From positions 1-5,724 of the forward strand of contig JAISXJ010000096.1 of the NCBI GenBank assembly GCA_031270565.1: a stretch of 5,724 bases of DNA, written 5' to 3'. Made by a program: the position numbers and the translations under genes. The notes under the pieces were generated by a model. It was given only the letters and a program-made list of their open reading frames with translations. It was not told where the DNA came from and searched no databases. This document shows positions 1-5,302 of the stretch, piece after piece. The DNA is from Prevotellaceae bacterium. Lineage in GTDB: Bacteria > Bacteroidota > Bacteroidia > Bacteroidales > Paludibacteraceae. Position 1 is the stretch's first letter, and each line of letters begins with the position of its first letter.

Positions 1-113
1 GCTTCTAAAAATTAGATTTTTCAAGGCTTGCCATTGAGGTAAAAGCGGAGTTTACTAACGTAAATGAGCATTTTACCGAAAGAGCGTAACGCAGAAAAAG
101 CAATTTTTATAAG
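1..113. repeat. Palindromic intergenic repeat (REP/MITE-like), left end at window edge
   Basis: The whole segment folds on itself. Outer arms: TAAAAATT (6-13) pairs with AATTTTTA (102-109) and TTTTTC (17-22) pairs with GAAAAA (94-99). Inner hairpin: GGTAAAA (38-44) pairs with TTTTACC (71-77), then a symmetric 5x5 internal loop, then GTTTAC (50-55) against GTAAAT (60-65; one G-T pair if transcribed) around a TAAC loop. Two nested stems in this arrangement are unlikely by chance and resemble dispersed palindromic repeats. The element may continue left of the window. Its right arm contains the TetR stop codon (107-109), and it could act as the 3' end structure of that transcript. It has no coding content. 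Whether it is multicopy cannot be seen here. Confidence 0.6.
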
Positions 114-718
114 TTCCCAGTTAATAATTCTTCTCTTTTTTGTTTGTAATAATACGCTAATCCCTGCTCGCTGGCAATGATGCGTATTTGCGTATCTATC
201 ATAAAATCAATTAATTTATCAAGTACCCGACTGTGATCCTTATACATTACCGCAAAAAAGGAGGTATTAAAAAGACTCAGCAGGTATGACATCATTTCCA
301 AATCTATATCGGCACGAAACATTCCCTGCGCTATACCCAGTTCGATTCCGTCCCGAACGGCTCTTTGAATCTTTGAATGTGTCAATTCACAATGTTTTTG
401 ATACATGTCAGGATAATATTTCATCAGGTCTGAGAAAAAGACCGCCGGCTGATATTTGCCCGTTGTTTTTATCAGTTGACTGTTTTTCAGCCAGACATCA
501 ATCACGTTGCAGTCCGTGTCTATGTTAAATTTTTTCTGACGTTTTCCCTGTTCCTTTAGCACGCTTGCTACAAGTTCCTCTTTTTGCTTAAAACAGGCAT
601 AAAATGTCTTCTTTGATATTCGCAACTCTTTGCATACATCGTCCACACTTATCCTGCGAAGCCCGTGTCTGAAAAATAGACCCGTTGCCGTTTTAGTAAT
701 CTGTTCGCGTATATTCAT
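107..718 (-). CDS. TetR/AcrR-family transcriptional regulator
   Basis: A protein of about 203 residues, the usual TetR length. The N-terminal ~50 residues form the TetR DNA-binding domain: a first helix with REQITKTATGLFFRHG, then a helix-turn-helix including ISVDDVCKELRISKKTFYACF and the typical following K-E-E-L. The remaining ~150 residues are helical and variable, as expected for the ligand-binding and dimerisation domain; the ligand is unknown. Start choice: two in-frame ATGs lie at 724 and 718. An AAAAGGAG (728-735, minus strand) sits 3 nt before the first but 9 nt before the second, so I prefer 718; the longer form adds only Met-Gln. It lies 3' of the LytTR gene on the same strand with a 176-bp gap and a TAnnTTTG box of its own, so it is probably its own unit. 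The stop codon falls inside the palindromic repeat at 1-113. Family assignment is firm; targets are unknown and may lie left of the window. Confidence 0.9.
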   Translation of the reverse strand: MNIREQITKTATGLFFRHGLRRISVDDVCKELRISKKTFYACFKQKEELVASVLKEQGKRQKKFNIDTDCNVIDVWLKNSQLIKTTGKYQPAVFFSDLMKYYPDMYQKHCELTHSKIQRAVRDGIELGIAQGMFRADIDLEMMSYLLSLFNTSFFAVMYKDHSRVLDKLIDFMIDTQIRIIASEQGLAYYYKQKREELLTGNL

Positions 719-747
719 CTGCATTTTCTCCTTTTCAATGACGGGCG

Positions 748-755
748 CAAAGGTA
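748..755 (-). promoter_or_regulatory. Putative Bacteroidota -7 box for the TetR gene
   Basis: On the minus strand this reads TACCTTTG, a full match to the TAnnTTTG -7 element of Bacteroidota promoters, followed by GC. It lies about 30 bp upstream of the TetR start. No clear TTTG -33 element is visible 19-21 bp further upstream, so the call rests on the -7 box and position. Confidence 0.5.
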
Positions 756-782
756 AAGGATATTCAATGGCTAATCTGTTTT

Positions 783-812
783 TTTTGAGTTAAATAATTA
801 CAAAACTCAAAA
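783..812. promoter_or_regulatory. Inverted repeat upstream of TetR gene, candidate operator
   Basis: TTTTGAGTT (783-791) and AACTCAAAA (804-812) form a perfect 9-bp inverted repeat with a 12-nt AT-rich centre. It lies just upstream of the putative TetR promoter box. TetR regulators usually bind palindromes near their own promoter, so this is a reasonable operator candidate. It lacks a following T-tract in either direction, so it does not look like an intrinsic terminator. The assignment is inference. Confidence 0.3.
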
Positions 813-848
813 TATTCAAAATAAACAGCTAAAAACAAACCTTTTACA

Positions 849-875
849 GGAAACTCCGAAACTTAAAAAGTTTCC
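849..875. repeat. Overlapping inverted repeats 3' of the LytTR gene
   Basis: Two mutually exclusive stems are visible: GGAAACT (849-855) with AGTTTCC (869-875), and GAAACTT (858-864) with AAGTTTC (868-874) around an AAA loop. It lies about 25 bp beyond the LytTR stop codon. A transcript-end hairpin is possible, but no U-rich tail follows directly on the minus strand. It could also be a second binding site near the TetR gene. Confidence 0.35.
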
Positions 876-900
876 ATGTGTGTTTCTAACGGCGCTGTGT

Positions 901-1710
901 TCATAATCTCAACGCCTGCCGCAATGCCTTATAACCTGCGGCGCTCACCTTGACGGTATCACCGTTTTTCAGGGTAAGCTGTTGCTGCTGTTTTTCATAG
1001 AGTGCAATACACGAAATCTGCTCTACATTCACAATGGTTGAACGGTGAATCCGTACAAACTGCTGGGCGGGAAGATGTTGCTGAAAATATTTCATTGTAC
1101 TCTCTTTCATATATTTGGCATCGCCTGTGCGAATATGCACATAATCCCCGTCAGCCCGCAAATAGACAATCTTGTTAATCGGCACAATGTGAATATTTGT
1201 GCCTGATTTCACCACAATGCGGTCAAGCATTTGTTCGACAGCATCATCCGGTTTAATATCCTCCTCTACCTGCTCTATATCGACGCTCTCCGACTTGTCA
1301 AGGTGTTCTTGCCTGTTCATCAAAAAAGTAATGATAAAAAACAGGATGGCTATCAGTCCATAAAAAGGAAAGAGCGGCAAAAACAGCAGAGCAGTATCTT
1401 CTCCAAATATCAAATTATCAAAAATATAACCGCCTCCAAGCCAGATGCCGCCCCACAGCAGACATAACACACTGTTGTTGAATATCTGTTGCGATACGGA
1501 TAACAGCCTGAAACCGTTGTGTTGCAATACCTGTATCAGCAAGAGTAACAGCAGCGCCAGCAATACCGAACGGATTGTGGAATGGTAGATAACCGTATCC
1601 AGAGGCATGGTTGTAAACAGGCATCCAACACAGCAAACGTGCAGAATGGTATAACACAGCCACACCAGAATAGCCGTATAGATACTTACCTTGTTTTTGA
1701 CGTCCACCAT
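901..1710 (-). CDS. Membrane-anchored LytTR-family DNA-binding regulator
   Basis: A 269-residue protein with two parts. Residues ~11-130 hold about four hydrophobic membrane segments (roughly 11-33, 46-63, 80-100, 110-130). An acidic linker (~135-160) follows. Residues ~163-267 form a LytTR DNA-binding domain, recognisable by IVYLRADGDYVHI, by FVRIHRSTIVNV near 218-229, and by LKNGDTVKVS with GYKALR at the end. There is no receiver domain with a phosphoacceptor Asp and no histidine-kinase domain, so it looks like a one-component regulator that would act from the inner membrane. Its start overlaps the LiaF-like gene upstream by 25 bp, implying one transcript and translational coupling. No strong Shine-Dalgarno precedes the ATG. 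LytTR proteins usually bind promoter direct repeats and often regulate their own operon; the target here is not determined. Confidence 0.88.
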   Translation of the reverse strand: MVDVKNKVSIYTAILVWLCYTILHVCCVGCLFTTMPLDTVIYHSTIRSVLLALLLLLLIQVLQHNGFRLLSVSQQIFNNSVLCLLWGGIWLGGGYIFDNLIFGEDTALLFLPLFPFYGLIAILFFIITFLMNRQEHLDKSESVDIEQVEEDIKPDDAVEQMLDRIVVKSGTNIHIVPINKIVYLRADGDYVHIRTGDAKYMKESTMKYFQQHLPAQQFVRIHRSTIVNVEQISCIALYEKQQQQLTLKNGDTVKVSAAGYKALRQALRL

Positions 1711-2519
1711 TTACTGCCGTCTTCATTGAGTGTCCACATCGGTTTGCTCAGAATATCCACACCGCCAAGAGTGCACGTTCCGGTGATAATCAGCTTTCTT
1801 TCCGGCAAACAGGTATCTGCCTCGGAACGAATGTCTGTAATGCCACCCAGCACGCATATCACGCGCGATTCTACCAGCCAATCGTTAGGCATAATCAACG
1901 ATATGCCGCCACACACGACGTCAATATCCAAATATATATCTCCTTCTGCCAGATTTGTCTTGCGCAGGTCAAGCACAATGCCTCCAAAGACGGCGCTGAG
2001 ATGACCTCCCGTGAAAACAGAATCAAGAACAATGTACTCGCCGCCGGCGAAAATTGCCCGCTTGTCAACCCGTGAGCCGACATTCATCATACAATCGCCG
2101 TTGAAACTGCTTGCCAACCGGTCGGTATCGTTATGTTTTGAGTGTACATTGCAACGGCTGTACTTGCTCTTGAAAAGCGCGACACTCACCAAAAGTATCC
2201 CAAACAAAACCAGTAAAAGCGGCGAAAAATGGTGCATAAAATTTGGATCGGGCGCTCCAAAAACTTCAGGAAAGGCTGTCAACACACGCGGTATCAACAG
2301 GAAGCCGCCTGTAAAAAACAGTATCCCGCCAAAAATGAATTTTCTGCCGGACATGCTCAGTAATCCGATGATTACTAAAAGCATTTGCCACGAAAAAATA
2401 ATCCGCTTAAGTTCTCCCGGAATGACGCCCATATTTAACAATACCAGCAACACGCCTGCCAGTATCATCAGGATGCCAAAGGTCAGCGCTCCCATTCCTT
2501 TTTTTCTTGTTGTTCTCAT
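1686..2519 (-). CDS. LiaF-like membrane protein (DUF5668-type N-terminus, C-terminal beta-solenoid)
   Basis: A 277-residue protein. The N-terminal ~116 residues carry about four hydrophobic segments (roughly 10-30, 41-55, 58-78, 98-116) beginning with MRTTRKKGMGALTFGILMIL, typical of the LiaF/DUF5668 transmembrane module. The C-terminal half (~150-260) has a recurring Gly-Gly plus hydrophobic strand pattern: AGGEYIVLD, FGGIVLDLR, CGGISLIMP, LGGITDIRS, LGGVDILSK, at about 20-27 residue steps. This fits the LiaF C-terminal/cell-wall-active antibiotic response domain. LiaF in Firmicutes restrains an envelope-stress two-component system. Start choice: the frame stays open to 2738, but the upstream 73 codons lack conservation-like features and a promoter (2563-2594) lies inside them, so the Met at 2519 is preferred. 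It is the first gene of an operon with the LytTR gene. The family is clear; the stimulus is unknown. Confidence 0.85.
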   Translation of the reverse strand: MRTTRKKGMGALTFGILMILAGVLLVLLNMGVIPGELKRIIFSWQMLLVIIGLLSMSGRKFIFGGILFFTGGFLLIPRVLTAFPEVFGAPDPNFMHHFSPLLLVLFGILLVSVALFKSKYSRCNVHSKHNDTDRLASSFNGDCMMNVGSRVDKRAIFAGGEYIVLDSVFTGGHLSAVFGGIVLDLRKTNLAEGDIYLDIDVVCGGISLIMPNDWLVESRVICVLGGITDIRSEADTCLPERKLIITGTCTLGGVDILSKPMWTLNEDGSKWWTSKTR

Positions 2520-2562
2520 TTTTGTAAATAATTTGAATGTGTTAATAACGTTAATGACGCTG

Positions 2563-2594
2563 CAAAAGTATATGCTGTATAAATGTCCTGCAAG
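2563..2594 (-). promoter_or_regulatory. Putative promoter of the LiaF-LytTR operon
   Basis: On the minus strand CTTG (2591-2594) is followed after 20 bp by TACTTTTG (2563-2570). This fits the Bacteroidota TTTG-N19-21-TAnnTTTG pattern with one mismatch in the -33 box. Transcription would begin near 2556, leaving a leader of about 35 nt before the ATG at 2519. Confidence 0.6.
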
Positions 2595-2704
2595 CATAAA
2601 TCGACAAATGAAGAAAAAAAGCGGACAAACACCTGTTTTTTCCGGCTGTGAAACTCTTTTACTTCGGAATGGAATGGGATTTGAGAAACTATTGACGTAG
2701 TCAA

Positions 2705-2784
2705 ATGCGGCATAAAGTCTCTTTGCGTTTCGGCGCAAGCCAAGAAAACGCGGTTAATTGGCTCTAAGACGCAGCGTGCCGCAT
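2705..2784. repeat. Cloverleaf-like nested inverted repeat in the divergent intergenic region
   Basis: ATGCGGCA (2705-2712) is perfectly complementary to TGCCGCAT (2777-2784), and just inside GTCT (2717-2720) pairs with AGAC (2767-2770). Within this outer stem two abutting hairpins can form: TTGCG (2723-2727) with CGCAA (2734-2738), and GCCAA (2739-2743) with TTGGC (2758-2762). It is not a tRNA: arm lengths and conserved T-loop bases do not fit. It lies upstream of both divergent promoters, so it is more likely a DNA-level repeat or regulatory structure than part of either leader. No gene is seen in this ~379-bp gap. Confidence 0.45.
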
Positions 2785-2790
2785 AAATAC

Positions 2791-2814
2791 GTTTTCTATT
2801 TTTTAGAAGAAAAC
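2791..2814. repeat. AT-rich hairpin upstream of the CsgG operon promoter
   Basis: GTTTTCT (2791-2797) pairs perfectly with AGAAAAC (2808-2814) around a 10-nt T-rich loop. It sits immediately 3' of the cloverleaf-like repeat and about 27 bp upstream of the -7 box of the plus-strand operon, roughly where a regulator would act. Function is unknown. Confidence 0.35.
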
Positions 2815-2840
2815 AATAAGTCCGAATCATCTTTTATTTA

Positions 2841-2848
2841 TACCTTTG
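2841..2848 (+). promoter_or_regulatory. Putative -7 box for the CsgG-lipoprotein operon
   Basis: TACCTTTG followed by CC matches the Bacteroidota -7 consensus TAnnTTTG and lies 50 bp upstream of the first ATG, giving a leader of about 45 nt. There is no obvious TTTG at -33, which may mean dependence on an activator or an alternative sigma factor. Confidence 0.55.
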
Positions 2849-2898
2849 CCAATCATATTACAAGTATGTTTTTATCCAATCATTTTAATCAGTAGAAC

Positions 2899-3831
2899 AT
2901 GAAAACAAAAATTTCACTGCTCTTTGTCTTGTTGATACCGGTTATTATACCGGTTTATGCACAAGTCAAAACAACACAGGTGGAATCGCAGGTAGAAACG
3001 CCTGCAGACGCCGGAAAAGTGTTAAAAAGGAAAGTTGCCATTGCCCGTTTCTCGAATGAAACGCAGTATGGCAAAGGTATTTTCTACGACAAGGAAAACG
3101 ACCCTATGGCGAAACAGGCGTTGGACATCCTGACTACTCGTCTTGCCGCTACGGGGAAATTTATCTTACTGGAGCGTTCCGACATTGATAAAGCTATGTT
3201 CGAGACGCAGGATGCAGACATCAAACGTCCGGAAGTGCCTGCCGATTACATTATCGTGGGTTCTATTACGCAGTTTGGCAGAAAGAATGTAGGTGATGTT
3301 AATCTCGTTTCTCGCTCAAAGACCCAGATTGTGGAAGCAGCTGTCAGCCTGCGATTGATAGATGTTTCGTCGGGGCAAATTATCTATTCGGAAGAAGCCA
3401 AAGGTTCTGCCGAGTTGAAATCGAAAACAACGCTTGGACTTGGCGGTTCAGCCGATTTTGACGCAACGTTGAGTGACAAAGCCATTTCGGCTGCCATTTC
3501 CCAGCTGACCGAAAACATTATCAACAATTGTATGGATCGTGCGTGGAGGGCTTATTTTCTTGCCTTTGATGAAGGCGTATTTTATGTATCCGGCGGCAAG
3601 ACGCAAGGATTAAAGACTGGCGATTTATTTATGGTGAAAGAAAAGGGGAAATCCGTAAAAAATCCGCAAACGGGTATGCAAATGGAGCTTCCCGGTAAGG
3701 TAGTTGGCAAAATTAACATCACCTTCACCGGCGGCGAATCCGTGGACAGTGAATTTTCACTTGCTGAATTTGTTGAAGGCGGAATTGATGAAACACAACT
3801 TTCTAAATACTATATAGAGGAGATCAGATAA
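2899..3831 (+). CDS. CsgG/HfaB-family envelope protein with C-terminal extension
   Basis: A 310-residue protein with an N-terminal signal peptide ending near VYA-Q (residues 19-22), consistent with signal peptidase I. The CsgG domain spans ~43-215: VAIARFSNETQYG, then a segment with DILTTRLAATGKFILLERSDID, ADYIIVGSITQFG, and VSLRLIDVSSGQIIYS, each matching CsgG landmarks. In E. coli CsgG this fold makes a nonameric outer-membrane channel. Unlike that protein, no lipobox Cys is present; the only Cys is at 211. Residues ~216-300 add a domain with GLKTGDLFMV, NPQTG and VGKINI, resembling FlgT C-terminal-like modules. It is the first gene of a four-gene operon and its TAA shares one base with the next ATG. 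No curlin, CsgE or CsgF lies nearby, so the curli symbol is not given. Family assignment is firm; pore formation and substrate are inference. Confidence 0.88.
   Translation: MKTKISLLFVLLIPVIIPVYAQVKTTQVESQVETPADAGKVLKRKVAIARFSNETQYGKGIFYDKENDPMAKQALDILTTRLAATGKFILLERSDIDKAMFETQDADIKRPEVPADYIIVGSITQFGRKNVGDVNLVSRSKTQIVEAAVSLRLIDVSSGQIIYSEEAKGSAELKSKTTLGLGGSADFDATLSDKAISAAISQLTENIINNCMDRAWRAYFLAFDEGVFYVSGGKTQGLKTGDLFMVKEKGKSVKNPQTGMQMELPGKVVGKINITFTGGESVDSEFSLAEFVEGGIDETQLSKYYIEEIR
3817..3822 (+). promoter_or_regulatory. Shine-Dalgarno sequence for the second operon gene
   Basis: GAGGAG lies inside the end of the CsgG-like gene, 8 nt before the ATG at 3831. It is an unusually good ribosome-binding site for this window and supports that start and coupled translation. 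Confidence 0.6.
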
Positions 3832-4166
3832 TGAAAAAGATTATGTTTTTTATCGTTTCCATATTTATGATTACAGCATGTTCGGTTGGTAATGTAAGCC
3901 GGAGCGGTGGTATGGAAAATCAGGGGTATTTGCAGTTTATTCAGGGCGGCAGCACTGTATATAGCGAAGGTGTTACGGTAACGGTGGACAATCTTCCTCC
4001 GTTCACTGCCAAGGTTGACAGAATTACGAAGTTTGGCATGAAAGCCAATACTTATGCCGTTAAAACGGGTACCCGGCATCTTCAAGTGGCATATCAGGGT
4101 AAAATCCTGTATGAAAAGAATGTCATTATAGTTACACAAGAAACCAAACAAATCCAGCTGCCATGA
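3831..4166 (+). CDS. Small lipoprotein of unknown family
   Basis: A 111-residue protein starting MKKIMFFIVSIFMITAC. The ITA-C sequence with Cys17 is a good lipobox, so a mature lipoprotein of about 95 residues is expected. The residues after Cys (SVGN) are not acidic, unlike the surface-export signal described for Bacteroidota lipoproteins, so a periplasm-facing location is favoured. The mature part looks all-beta: VTVTVDNLPPFTAKVD, then NTYAVKTGTRHLQVAYQGKILYEKNVIIV and a closing ETKQIQL. The turn pattern (hydrophobic strand, G-T-R-H-L-Q-V, Y-Q-G-K) faintly resembles PEGA-type repeats, but I would not assign that domain. It starts on the last base of the CsgG-like stop codon and its TGA overlaps the next ATG by 4 bp (ATGA), so it is made with its neighbours. 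I do not recognise the family. Confidence 0.85.
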   Translation: MKKIMFFIVSIFMITACSVGNVSRSGGMENQGYLQFIQGGSTVYSEGVTVTVDNLPPFTAKVDRITKFGMKANTYAVKTGTRHLQVAYQGKILYEKNVIIVTQETKQIQLP

Positions 4167-4507
4167 AAAAACTACTCTTAATTGCGGCCTGTTCGTTGTT
4201 ACTGGTGGGTTGTGCCTCGAAAACGGCGCTTTACAGCTGGAGCAAATATCAGGAAGTAAGTTACAGCTATATCAAAACCAGCACGGACGAGGCTCTGGAA
4301 AAACTGTTGAAGGAATATCAATACATCATTGACCATCAAAAGTCAGGGCGACAGACCGTTCCTCCCGGAATCTATGCTGATTACGGCTATTTACTTGTTA
4401 AACATGGAAAAGTCAAGGAAGGAATAGCGTTAATGAAAATGGAAGTGGCGCTGTATCCCGAATCGGCACAATTTATTGAAGGAATTATTAAACGGTTAGA
4501 AGAATGA
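4163..4507 (+). CDS. DUF4810-type lipoprotein
   Basis: A 114-residue lipoprotein: signal peptide MKKLLLIAACSLLLVGC with a canonical LVGC lipobox and Cys17. The mature part begins ASKTALYSWSKYQEVSY, then an alpha-helical stretch with EALEKLLKEYQYII, then VPPGIYADYGYLLVKHGKVKEGIALMKMEVALYPES (read as blocks 66-84 and 85-101). This pattern, with a TPR-like helix pair at the end, fits the DUF4810 family, whose members are small lipoproteins regularly encoded between CsgG-like and DUF799 genes. ATGA overlaps join it to both neighbours. No acidic residues follow the Cys, so periplasm-facing anchoring is inferred. A scaffold or assembly role for the CsgG-like oligomer is plausible but unproven. Confidence 0.82.
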   Translation: MKKLLLIAACSLLLVGCASKTALYSWSKYQEVSYSYIKTSTDEALEKLLKEYQYIIDHQKSGRQTVPPGIYADYGYLLVKHGKVKEGIALMKMEVALYPESAQFIEGIIKRLEE

Positions 4508-5187
4508 AAAAGCTAATTTACATCCTGTTCATCAGTCTGCCATTGATGCAGTCGTGTACTGTTTCCAAATTGACAAAGGCAGATGTCTATCCAAAAATGT
4601 ACGATGAGCGTCCGTTGTCTATTGCGGTGATGCCGCCAATCAACACGACGACCAATGTAGAAGCGAAGGAATTTTTCTACATAACCATGTCAAGAACGCT
4701 CTGTGAAATGGGGTATTATGTGATACCTCCGTTTTTATGTCTGGATCTCTACAAGACCGAAAGCGCATACGACGCCGAAAATTACGCAACGGGGCCTTTG
4801 GACAAGTTTCGGATGGTGCTTGGTGCAGATGCCGCGCTGTTTACCTACATCACAGAATGGAAGAAATCGGCTGTCGGCGGCAAGGTTACGGTTACCATTG
4901 AGTATATCCTGCGTTCCACCATTACGAATGAAACTATTTTCCAACGTAAAGGAACTATCACCTATGATACGTCCGTTCAGGCGAGTGGCGGCGGCGCCGT
5001 CGGATTGCTCGCCGGAATGGCGGCTACGGCGCTGAGAACAGCTTTAACCGATTATATTACGGTAGCCAGAGCGTGTAACTCAGCTGTTTTGTCGGATATG
5101 CCCGCAGGCAAATACAGTTCCTCGTACGAGGTGGACAAAACGCAGAACGCAGGCGCGGCAGTTGTTGTAAGAACTGTCAGCCAGTAA
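4504..5187 (+). CDS. DUF799/GNA1162-family lipoprotein
   Basis: A 227-residue protein. The signal peptide ends LPLMQSC with Cys18; the lipobox is relaxed but acceptable in Bacteroidota. The mature protein carries the hallmarks of the DUF799 family, whose neisserial member is GNA1162: DVYPKMYDERPLSIAVMPP (28-46), NVEAKEFFY (51-59), GYYVIPP (70-76), ESAYDAENY (86-94), LGADAALF (106-113), IEYILRST (132-139) and ITYDTS (152-157). A Gly/Ala-rich stretch SGGGAVGLLAGMAATAL follows at 161-177. Known GNA1162 proteins are outer-membrane-associated and their exact job is unsettled; a transport-related role has been suggested. Its ATG overlaps the previous TGA and a strong terminator follows 17 bp after its stop, so it closes the operon. 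Confidence 0.9.
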   Translation: MKKLIYILFISLPLMQSCTVSKLTKADVYPKMYDERPLSIAVMPPINTTTNVEAKEFFYITMSRTLCEMGYYVIPPFLCLDLYKTESAYDAENYATGPLDKFRMVLGADAALFTYITEWKKSAVGGKVTVTIEYILRSTITNETIFQRKGTITYDTSVQASGGGAVGLLAGMAATALRTALTDYITVARACNSAVLSDMPAGKYSSSYEVDKTQNAGAAVVVRTVSQ

Positions 5188-5204
5188 CAAAAGACCTGTT
5201 TTTT

Positions 5205-5235
5205 AGCCGCCTCATAATGGGGCGGCTTTTTTTTT
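5205..5235 (+). terminator. Intrinsic terminator of the CsgG-lipoprotein operon
   Basis: AGCCGCC (5205-5211) pairs with GGCGGCT (5221-5227), extended by a T-G and a C-G pair to a 9-bp stem with an ATAAT loop, then a run of nine Ts (5227-5235, the first inside the stem). ACCTGT (5194-5199) and ACAGGT (5236-5241) form a further flanking inverted repeat. This is a textbook rho-independent terminator 17 bp after the last stop codon. Confidence 0.9.
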
Positions 5236-5242
5236 ACAGGTT

Positions 5243-5274
5243 AACTCTCTTTTTGAGGCGCTATGAAAAGAGTT
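5243..5274. repeat. Secondary inverted repeat after the terminator
   Basis: AACTCT (5243-5248) pairs with AGAGTT (5269-5274), and inner T and A runs can extend the stem past a bulged C. It starts two bases past the outer repeat of the main terminator. No clean T-tract follows, so it may be a back-up structure or chance. Confidence 0.25.
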
Positions 5275-5302
5275 GTCAGTTTTTAGTTTTCAGAATAATT
5301 TT

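Noticed and set aside
1582..2004. 140-codon plus-strand open frame
   Set aside because: Antisense shadow across the LytTR/LiaF overlap with no coding features.
2011..2700. 229-codon plus-strand open frame
   Set aside because: It lies antisense to the LiaF-like gene, which has clear family features; the translated product has no domain-like pattern, no promoter and no ribosome-binding site.
2520..2738. N-terminal extension of the LiaF-like gene to the ATG at 2738
   Set aside because: The promoter at 2563-2594 lies inside it, the extra 73 residues do not resemble the family, and the Met at 2519 begins a typical LiaF N-terminus.
2705..2784. tRNA gene
   Set aside because: The fold is cloverleaf-like but arm lengths are wrong, there is no T-loop consensus and no CCA-type acceptor end.
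2516..2830. 104-codon minus-strand open frame in the divergent intergenic gap
   Set aside because: It overlaps both the LiaF promoter and the inverted repeats, and the product looks like random translated intergenic DNA.
2932..2957. Direct repeat of ATACCGGTT in the CsgG-like signal peptide
   Set aside because: It encodes the repeated Ile-Pro-Val of the hydrophobic core and is most simply a local duplication without a further role.
2899..5187. Curli biogenesis operon
   Set aside because: Only the CsgG-family protein is shared with curli; there is no curlin repeat protein, CsgE, CsgF or CsgD-type regulator, and DUF4810/DUF799 partners mark a different gene set.
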